A DNA stretch of 64,000 bases from the NCBI GenBank assembly GCA_011772865.1, contig WVYQ01000020.1:101168-165167 (forward strand), written 5' to 3'. Source of the stretch: Woeseiaceae bacterium (GTDB taxonomy: Bacteria; Pseudomonadota; Gammaproteobacteria; Steroidobacterales; Woeseiaceae). Positions within the stretch are counted from its first letter, which is position 1; each line of letters starts with the position of its first letter. A model generated the notes under the pieces. The model worked only from the letters and a program-made list of their open reading frames with translations, was not told the origin of the DNA and searched no databases. Positions 57,891 through 64,000 of this stretch are shown here, piece by piece. The position numbers were made by a program, and so were the translations under genes.

Positions 57891-59447
57891 TTATAAGCAC
57901 TCCTCGAGCACCTCGCTGTGGCGCTCCGCCCGGATGTCGCTGCGCTCGCGAATAATCTGGTAGCCGACGTAGTACTTGAAGATGTTGCTAACGTAAGTGA
58001 CTGTTTCTCGGCCAATTTTTCGTGCCGCGATGATTTCGACATTGTCGAACCAGATATTGCGGTCGTAGCCGGCCTCCTCCGCATCCCGGCGCATCCGCGC
58101 CACCTTGGCGGGTCCCGCGTTGTAGGCCGCCAGGCTCAGCAGCCATTGGTTGAGATCGTTGACGCCTGCGTCGTCGAAGTAGCGATCGGCGAGAAATCGC
58201 AGATACTTGGCGCCGGCGTGAATGTTGTTCTCGACCGTGCTGATGTCGTCAATTCCGACGTTTCGATCAGCCGCAGTCGAGGGCTTGATTTGCATGATGC
58301 CGACCGCGCCGGCAGGACTGCGGCGATTCTGCCTCAGACCCGATTCCTGGAATCCCTGGGCCGCCAGCATGAGCCAGTCGAAATCGTATCGCTCGCCGTA
58401 CGTCATGAAAGTGGATGCCAGTTCCTCGATTCGCTCCGAGCGCTGGCCGGCATGCGCACAGCGCACCTGCGAGGCGTCCTTGAGGTAGCGGTTGAACGTG
58501 TCGTTGCCGACCAGCGTGCCTTTGCCGTACCTGCGCAGAAACTGGTTGACGACATCGAGCAGGCCCGGCGTATCCGAGCGCGTGACCCAGGCAATCGATC
58601 CGCCTTCATTGATGACGAGATCTTCACGAACCCGTATGTCCGGAAATACTTCCGACCAGAATTTCGCCTTGTAGTCATCGAGAACCGTCACGCCGACCAT
58701 ACCGCCATTGAGCATCTCGAGAATGTCCTCCGCCTCGAGGAGCTCATCGGCCCGCGTAATGACCGGCCGAGCGAGGCCCTGCGCTTCGAAATCCGTGGCG
58801 AGCCGCTGCAGGTGCTCGTGGTAACTGCTCGACTCGCGGACAAAAATCTCCACACCTGCGAGATCTTCAAGTGTGTCTATATCGGGCGCCGTCGGTCCCG
58901 TCACGATCACCTCATCGATTTTGGTCCTGAGCGGACGGCTGAAACTGAAACTCTCGGATCGTTCGTCGGTAATCGTGAGGTCGGCCGCTACGAGGTCCGC
59001 GTGGCCTGCCTCGAGTGCCGGAAGCAGTTCGCCCCTGCTGACCGGAATAACCACGAAATAGACCTTGACGTTGCCGGTGCCGAGTTGCTCGTTGACGAAT
59101 CCCTCCAGTCGCTGCACCAGTTCATAGATTGCCCCCTTGGGACGAGCTTGGTCGTAATAGAACTGGTAACCGCCGTAGGGAACGACGACCCGGACGACGC
59201 GCCGCTCGATCATCCGCTGATAATCGACTTTGGCAGGCGCCCAGATGACCGCGAACGGCATCGGCAGCAAATCTCCGGTCGACGGATTGACGGGCGGGCC
59301 TGCATCGGTCTCTGGCTCGGACTCCGATGGGACTTCGGTTTCGGCCGCCGCCTCGGCCGGCGGCAGCAGCTCTTCCTCGGGGGCCTCCGAGCCGCAGGCG
59401 GCAACACTGACGAGGGCCAAGAGCAATATGAGATCCAGACGCGCCAT
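57891..59447 (-). CDS. mltF: Membrane-bound lytic murein transglycosylase, MltF type
   Basis: A 518-residue lipoprotein that cleaves peptidoglycan glycan chains. Signal peptide with lipobox VAAC (Cys18), an acidic Pro/Glu-rich linker, then an ABC-type substrate-binding domain (about residues 80-320; GHADLVAADLTITDERSESF) and a C-terminal SLT domain (about 355-500) with the catalytic Glu in QGFQESGLRQNRRSPAGAVG, followed by IMQIKPSTA and LAAYNAGPAKVARM. This two-domain order is characteristic of MltF, whose first domain senses muropeptides allosterically. Confidence 0.93.
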   Translation of the reverse strand: MARLDLILLLALVSVAACGSEAPEEELLPPAEAAAETEVPSESEPETDAGPPVNPSTGDLLPMPFAVIWAPAKVDYQRMIERRVVRVVVPYGGYQFYYDQARPKGAIYELVQRLEGFVNEQLGTGNVKVYFVVIPVSRGELLPALEAGHADLVAADLTITDERSESFSFSRPLRTKIDEVIVTGPTAPDIDTLEDLAGVEIFVRESSSYHEHLQRLATDFEAQGLARPVITRADELLEAEDILEMLNGGMVGVTVLDDYKAKFWSEVFPDIRVREDLVINEGGSIAWVTRSDTPGLLDVVNQFLRRYGKGTLVGNDTFNRYLKDASQVRCAHAGQRSERIEELASTFMTYGERYDFDWLMLAAQGFQESGLRQNRRSPAGAVGIMQIKPSTAADRNVGIDDISTVENNIHAGAKYLRFLADRYFDDAGVNDLNQWLLSLAAYNAGPAKVARMRRDAEEAGYDRNIWFDNVEIIAARKIGRETVTYVSNIFKYYVGYQIIRERSDIRAERHSEVLEECL

Positions 59448-59578
59448 CGCCGGATTCTACCTCAGAGGCGGTAGGCAGAATCCCTTATGCAAAATCAGTC
59501 TCTATTAGCTAATACTAATATTCATGAACTCCATGGCCTTGGGGTTTATGCATCCGACATCTGCAGGGGAAAACGACA

Positions 59579-60232
59579 ATGGATCTCCTCGAATTTGCCC
59601 GCGGACCTGCCCTCCAGGTTGCATCCCTGATTTTTGCAGCCGGCCTCGTCTGGCGCCTCATACACATCTTCCTGATTCCGAAGAAGACCGACATCTCGGA
59701 GGCACGGTTCGGTGGGGAGAAAATGGGTGGTTTGCGAACGATATTCTCGCGCTTCGTGCACCACCAACCGTTTCGCAGAAGGACTCGCAATGGCACCTTG
59801 CTTGCGTACACCACACACATCGGCCTTGCGATCATCGTTTTCGGCAGTGCGCCGCACATCCTGTTCATCGAAAGCTTTTCCGGGCTGTCCTGGACGCCGC
59901 TGCCCAACGTTGTGATTCATGTTGCGGGCGCCCTGACGCTGGCTGCGTTGCTCACATCACTCGGGCGGCGTCTCAGCCACCCGGTGCTCAAGATGCTGTC
60001 GAACTTCGACGACTACTTCACCTGGCTCGTAACCACCCTGCCAGTCGTCACGGGCCTTCTGGCGGTCGCGCATGTCGGAGCCAGGTATGAAATGCTGCTC
60101 GCAATCCACATCCTGAGCTTCAATGTTTTCCTGATCTGGTTCCCATTCGGGAAATTAATGCACTCGTTCATCGCGATCGGATCGCGTTACACGACCGGTG
60201 TGACGTTTACGCGCAGGGGGGCCAGGGTATGA
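59579..60232 (+). CDS. NarI/DsrM-like membrane cytochrome b subunit
   Basis: A 217-residue membrane protein with five predicted spans (about residues 11-33, 74-92, 111-130, 147-167 and 172-195). Histidines at 80, 93, 177 and 195 fall in helices and resemble the haem-b ligands of NarI, including the 18-residue spacing of the last pair. This suggests a quinone-reactive dihaem subunit. GGGGA lies before the ATG. It overlaps the next gene by four bases, so the two form one membrane redox module of the NarI-DsrM / HdrE kind. It does not belong to a nitrate reductase operon here. Confidence 0.85.
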   Translation: MDLLEFARGPALQVASLIFAAGLVWRLIHIFLIPKKTDISEARFGGEKMGGLRTIFSRFVHHQPFRRRTRNGTLLAYTTHIGLAIIVFGSAPHILFIESFSGLSWTPLPNVVIHVAGALTLAALLTSLGRRLSHPVLKMLSNFDDYFTWLVTTLPVVTGLLAVAHVGARYEMLLAIHILSFNVFLIWFPFGKLMHSFIAIGSRYTTGVTFTRRGARV

Positions 60233-61587
60233 CTCAAGCCACCGAACAATATCCGCTCGATACAAGCGAACAACGCCTCACGATCCGGGAACCGCATCCT
60301 CGTCACGATACGCAGGGCGATATGACGGCCGACGAGCGTCTGCGCAAGGCAATGGCGAACTTCGCCAAGGACATCAACCGCACGACGGCAACCTACATGG
60401 AGGCCTGTGTGCACTGCGGCCAGTGTGCCGAGGCCTGCCACTACTATGTCCGGACCGAAGACCCCCGGTACACGCCGATCTGGAAACTCGAAATCTTCAA
60501 ACAAGCCTACAAGCGTGAAAACAGTCCGTTTGGACTTTTCTACCGGGCTCTTGGACTCAAACGCAAGGTCAGTGTCGAACAGCTCGGCGAGTGGCAGGAA
60601 CTCCTGTACGACTCCTGCACAATGTGCGGACGCTGCTCGTTGATGTGCCCGATGGGCATCGACATTGCTACCCTGATCGGCCAGGCGCGGCACGGCATGT
60701 TCGAGGCCGGGTTGATCCCGGACGAGCTGCACGCTGTGGCACAGCGCGCCCGTGAAGAAGGCAGCCCCCTCGGGGCAACGGCATCGGTGTTTGAAGACCG
60801 GGCGGAATGGATGGCCGACGAACACGATACCGAGGTATACATCGATGAAGACGAAGCCGACATCCTTGTGACGATGTCGTCGATCGAGATCATGAAATAC
60901 CCGAATGCCATCGGGGCCACGGCGAAAATCCTGAATGCGCTCGGCGAAAAGTGGACGTTTCGAACCGAGGGCTACGAAGCGACCAACTTCGGCATGATGG
61001 CGGGTAACGTTGAATGGCAAAAGCACGCGACGATGAAGCTGATCGACTCCGCCATCAAATGCGGCGCCAAGCTCGTGCTACTCCCGGAATGTGGCCACGC
61101 ATACGGCGCATTGCGGTGGCAAGGCGCCGCAATGTACGGCAAACCGCTACCGTTCAAGGTGCAGCACGTCTCGGAGTTCCTGGCGGACGTCATCAGCTCC
61201 GGCCGGCTCAAGGTGAAGAAAGTCGACCAGACCGTGACATTCCATGATCCGTGCCAGGTATCACGCCGCGGCGGCGCAACGCCTGCGCCGCGAGTCGTTA
61301 TGGAAGCACTGGGTCTCGATCTCAAGGAGATGGTCCCCACTGGCGATTTCAATTGGTGCTGCGGCGGTGGCGGCGGCGTCGTGACGATCCACCGCGCTGA
61401 CAGGCTGCGTTACAAGGTCTTCGAACTCAAGATGGAGCAAGTAGAGGCGACCGGCGCCGACACCGTATTGTCAACGTGCTCGAACTGCCGGCAGAGCTAC
61501 AACGACGCCAAAGAGCACTTCCACTGGGATAAGACCATGGAAAGCCTGCTCGAGCTCGTCGCCGATAACCTCGCCGAAGAAAACTAG
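60229..61587 (+). CDS. HdrD/DsrK-like iron-sulfur protein
   Basis: A 452-residue cytosolic electron carrier or reductase subunit. Two [4Fe-4S] motifs are present: CVHCGQCAEAC (Cys60, 63, 66, 70) and CTMCGRCSLMCPMG (Cys130, 133, 136, 140). The C-terminal half has one complete CCG domain: Cys342, Cys377-Cys378 and Cys417-x2-Cys420, the pattern that holds the noncubane cluster of heterodisulfide reductase. An earlier CCG-like region keeps only Cys278 and Cys288 and is degenerate. Together with the preceding cytochrome b it could pass electrons between quinones and a thiol or disulfide substrate. Confidence 0.88.
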   Translation: MTQATEQYPLDTSEQRLTIREPHPRHDTQGDMTADERLRKAMANFAKDINRTTATYMEACVHCGQCAEACHYYVRTEDPRYTPIWKLEIFKQAYKRENSPFGLFYRALGLKRKVSVEQLGEWQELLYDSCTMCGRCSLMCPMGIDIATLIGQARHGMFEAGLIPDELHAVAQRAREEGSPLGATASVFEDRAEWMADEHDTEVYIDEDEADILVTMSSIEIMKYPNAIGATAKILNALGEKWTFRTEGYEATNFGMMAGNVEWQKHATMKLIDSAIKCGAKLVLLPECGHAYGALRWQGAAMYGKPLPFKVQHVSEFLADVISSGRLKVKKVDQTVTFHDPCQVSRRGGATPAPRVVMEALGLDLKEMVPTGDFNWCCGGGGGVVTIHRADRLRYKVFELKMEQVEATGADTVLSTCSNCRQSYNDAKEHFHWDKTMESLLELVADNLAEEN

Positions 61588-63320
61588 TGCTTGCTGGTAG
61601 CGCCCTCGGGTAACGCGAAGAACTGCAGTTCACCAAGCTCGCCTTCGAGGGACTGGAGTTTCTCCGGTCCTTCATCATTGAGGTGCTCGACCCAGCGCCG
61701 TGCATCGGTCATGTAATGATCATAGAGTTGCTTGCGCAGCGGCAGCGACAGGATGGCCGGCTCCCCTTCTTCATGTTCGAGTGCAGCATCGAGCTCGAAC
61801 CGCGGTAGCTGACAGCAATCATTCTTGTGTGACCAGGTGCCTGTCGAGAGATCGAAATCGTAAAGCGCCAGGAAACGGTATCCGTTATTGGCGACGAAAT
61901 GTACGGCATCGATGACGTAGTTCGCCTCGGCATCGTCCATGACCCAGTGCAATCCGACGCGACACCAGCCCGGCTTCATGCCGCAATGCCCTTGCTGGAC
62001 GACGTGGCGGTAACGTTCTGACGTTTCGAGGTCGATATTGAGAAGCCGATGGCCGTAAGGACCGGCACACGAGCATCCCGCCCGCGACTGAATTCCGAAC
62101 AGGTCGTTCAGCAAAGCAGTGACGAACTTGTGATGCAGGTAGTGGCCACGGTCATCCTTGATGTTGAACGACATGATGCCGACGCGCCGTGACGCATCGG
62201 GATTGCCGAGAATTTCGATGTTGTCGTTCCCGGCCCAGCTCTCCAGGGCGCGGCTTGTCAGTTCGTACTCACGTTGCTCGATAACCTCGACGCCGACCCG
62301 ATCCTTGATCTCGAACACGAGGCCTGCCTTGAGCGTCTGTAACACGCCCGGTGTGCCGGCTTTCTCGCGCTCCTCGATACGGCTAATGAAGTCCTGATCC
62401 GTGGGGCCGACATAGTCGACCGTGCCGCCGGCACTCATGCTGGGCGGCAGATCACGATTGTAGATACGCTCGTTAAAGACGAGTACGCCACTGGAACCGG
62501 GTCCGCCAAGAAATTTGTGCGGCGATATAAAAATCGCGTCGATCGACGGGTCCTCATCGCCGACCGGTTCCGGGTTCATGTCGATCTCGACATACGGTGC
62601 GCATGCCGCATAGTCGAAACAGGCGATAGCGCCGTAGCGATGCAGCAAAGCCGAGATATCGCGTACATTGCTGCGAATCCCGGTTACGTTTGACGCAGCC
62701 GAGAACGAACCGATCCGCAGCCGGTCCCGGTATTCGGGCGCCTGTAACAGTTCCTCGAGATGACTGAGGTCGATACTGCCATCGCCCGTTAACCGGACTT
62801 CAACGGACGTCGCGAGCGACTGGCGCCATGAAATCTCGTTCGAGTGATGTTCATAAGGTCCGACGAAAACGATCGGACGATGCTTGTCGAGCATGTCTGC
62901 AAATGCCCGTGAATCGAAATCGCCTTCGGAAGCATCGAGCAGCTTGTCGATATTCAGGCGCGTCACCGGAGACAGCGAGACTCCGACGATTTGCTGTAGC
63001 TTGTCGATCGCTCCGGTTGCACCCGTCCCGCAGGCAATGATCCGCCCCGAAGCGCCGGCATTGACCGATTTCTTGATCGCTTCTTCAGCCTCGTGCAGCA
63101 GCTGGGTCATGCTGCGGCCTGTGATGTCGTCCTCGGTATGCGTGTTAGCGTAGACGCGCTGCAGGCTCTGCAGATACGACTCGACGAACCGTAAACAGCG
63201 CCCCGACGCCGTATAGTCGCAGTACACCATCAGCCGCTCGCCGAACGGCGTCTTAAACGTCGAATCGACCCCGACAATTTGTTGTCTCAGGTCGGCCGGG
63301 GTCAATTTTCTTTTATTCAA
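61584..63320 (-). CDS. Cysteine desulfurase-like PLP enzyme (aminotransferase class V)
   Basis: A 578-residue fold-type I PLP enzyme, much longer than ordinary SufS or CsdA (about 400). The Schiff-base lysine is Lys269 in ISPHKFLGGPGS, and GPYEHHSNEISW matches the EHHAN region of SufS. SRAGCSCAG contains the RxGxxCA pattern, with Cys418 at the catalytic position of type II desulfurases and Cys416 beside it. About 150 extra C-terminal residues (from about 430) include two more Cys (NDCCQLPRF). The start is a TTG with AGAGG upstream inside the preceding gene, overlapping it by 8 bases. The substrate is unknown. Confidence 0.85.
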   Translation of the reverse strand: MNKRKLTPADLRQQIVGVDSTFKTPFGERLMVYCDYTASGRCLRFVESYLQSLQRVYANTHTEDDITGRSMTQLLHEAEEAIKKSVNAGASGRIIACGTGATGAIDKLQQIVGVSLSPVTRLNIDKLLDASEGDFDSRAFADMLDKHRPIVFVGPYEHHSNEISWRQSLATSVEVRLTGDGSIDLSHLEELLQAPEYRDRLRIGSFSAASNVTGIRSNVRDISALLHRYGAIACFDYAACAPYVEIDMNPEPVGDEDPSIDAIFISPHKFLGGPGSSGVLVFNERIYNRDLPPSMSAGGTVDYVGPTDQDFISRIEEREKAGTPGVLQTLKAGLVFEIKDRVGVEVIEQREYELTSRALESWAGNDNIEILGNPDASRRVGIMSFNIKDDRGHYLHHKFVTALLNDLFGIQSRAGCSCAGPYGHRLLNIDLETSERYRHVVQQGHCGMKPGWCRVGLHWVMDDAEANYVIDAVHFVANNGYRFLALYDFDLSTGTWSHKNDCCQLPRFELDAALEHEEGEPAILSLPLRKQLYDHYMTDARRWVEHLNDEGPEKLQSLEGELGELQFFALPEGATSKH

Positions 63321-63987
63321 GTACAGCCTCTTCGATGGAATTTACGATATCACCGGGAACGCCCATATTAGCCGTGAAAGCCCGGTAACCGGAATCCCAG
63401 AAGTATAACTGCATTCGCCACATCTGGCCGTAATGCAGCACCTGCGTCTGTCCGCCTTCCCTGACGATTAATACCTCGGTCGGCAGTGCTGCCACATGAT
63501 CCACGCCCGGGTATGGAGACAGGTTGCTCTTGCCTTCCTTGCGATAGCGTGAATTGATACTGATCATACGATCTTCGATGAACGGATTCGTGAGGCCGAG
63601 GTGCACGACGTCGTCGCGCAGACGGATCTGCGATACAAGCTGCCAGCCACCAGGTTCGTCCGCGTTTGCCACTGCGTCTTCTTCGAGACTTGCGACCACC
63701 CGTTCGACAACATTGTCGAAGTTGGCAGCCTCATCTTCAATGATGACCAGCTGGCTCTTCTCCCACTTGCGAAATTTAGCCATCATCCGTGCCGGGCCGT
63801 CACCCTTGTACTTGTTGTAATGCTTCTCGGAACGAAGCGGCTCGGCTTGCACGCTGACGACCTGTCCGGGAATCGTCTTGACCAGATCCCTGATCTCATC
63901 AGCTGCGATTCCGGCCGCCTCCACGAGCGCATCGTAGTTGGGCGACTCCGCAAAGTAGATCATTGCGTGCGCAACAGGGTTTGCCAT
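63313..63987 (-). CDS. Hypothetical protein, coupled to the desulfurase-like gene
   Basis: I do not recognise this family. The 224-residue protein has no signal peptide or membrane segment. It looks like a compact alpha/beta protein, with a basic segment SEKHYNKYKGDGPARMMAKF (about residues 53-72) and a conserved-looking C-terminal region VLHYGQMWRMQLYFWDSGYR. The gene overlaps the downstream PLP enzyme gene by 8 bases and contains its ribosome-binding site, so the two are almost certainly co-expressed. The ATG at 63987 is only 13 bases from the window edge; an internal ATG at codon 9 (MIYFAESPNY) is an alternative start. Confidence 0.75.
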   Translation of the reverse strand: MANPVAHAMIYFAESPNYDALVEAAGIAADEIRDLVKTIPGQVVSVQAEPLRSEKHYNKYKGDGPARMMAKFRKWEKSQLVIIEDEAANFDNVVERVVASLEEDAVANADEPGGWQLVSQIRLRDDVVHLGLTNPFIEDRMISINSRYRKEGKSNLSPYPGVDHVAALPTEVLIVREGGQTQVLHYGQMWRMQLYFWDSGYRAFTANMGVPGDIVNSIEEAVLE

Positions 63988-64000
63988 ATTGACGAATGTG

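Overview
The window reads as a chromosomal segment of a GC-rich Gammaproteobacterium, probably marine or sediment-living and chemoheterotrophic. The evidence is the canonical gammaproteobacterial order rpsB-tsf-pyrH-frr-uppS-cdsA-rseP-bamA-skp-lpxD-fabZ-lpxA-lpxB-rnhB-dnaE-accA-tilS-pyrG, the neighbouring map-glnD-dapD block, Gram-negative envelope genes (lipid A, Bam, TonB receptor, lipoproteins) and the long form of PstA/PstC. I see no rRNA, tRNA, CRISPR array, insertion sequence or phage gene. Coding density is very high. The largest gap without a gene is about 245 bases (56588-56832), so no stretch over 300 bases is empty.

Region 1 (1-20711, minus strand) is one housekeeping superoperon for translation (rpsB, tsf, frr), nucleotide synthesis (pyrH, pyrG), undecaprenyl and phospholipid precursors (uppS, cdsA), envelope assembly (rseP, bamA, skp), lipid A (lpxD, lpxA, lpxB), fatty acids (fabZ, accA), replication (dnaE, rnhB) and tRNA modification (tilS). 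Many genes overlap by 4 bases. Two oddities stand out: ribosomal protein S2 carries a roughly 160-residue histone-like tail, and dxr is absent from both of its usual places.

Region 2 (20891-25517, plus strand) holds map, glnD, dapD and a YffB-type ArsC-family protein, divergent from rpsB.

Region 3 (25524-36268) is a phosphate-starvation cluster: pstSCAB, phoU, a porin, phoR and phoB, interrupted by dapE (plus strand) and dsbB. Candidate Pho boxes lie about 53-55 bases upstream of the pstS, porin and phoB start codons, so the cluster appears self-contained and autoregulated by PhoB.

Region 4 (36335-43610) contains tsaB-yoaA, a GTP-type PEP carboxykinase, a nucleotide cyclase fused to an FHA domain, a methyltransferase and dusA.

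Region 5 (43678-54680) is accessory metabolism: an exported M20 peptidase, two small-molecule or peptide-related lipoproteins, an OPT transporter, a membrane protein of unknown role, an acyl-CoA dehydrogenase plus a phosphotransferase resembling the split ACAD10/11 (LvaA/LvaC-like) pair, a thioredoxin-reductase-like ferredoxin-NADP reductase and a TonB receptor.

Region 6 (54758-63987) has an atypical pyruvate kinase-family protein, a cysteine synthase, an MltF-type lytic transglycosylase, a NarI/DsrM-like cytochrome b with an HdrD/DsrK-like iron-sulfur protein, and a large cysteine-desulfurase-like PLP enzyme overlapping an unrecognised gene.

All six tail-to-tail gene junctions have between -23 and +6 bases of spacing, so none has room for its own terminator.
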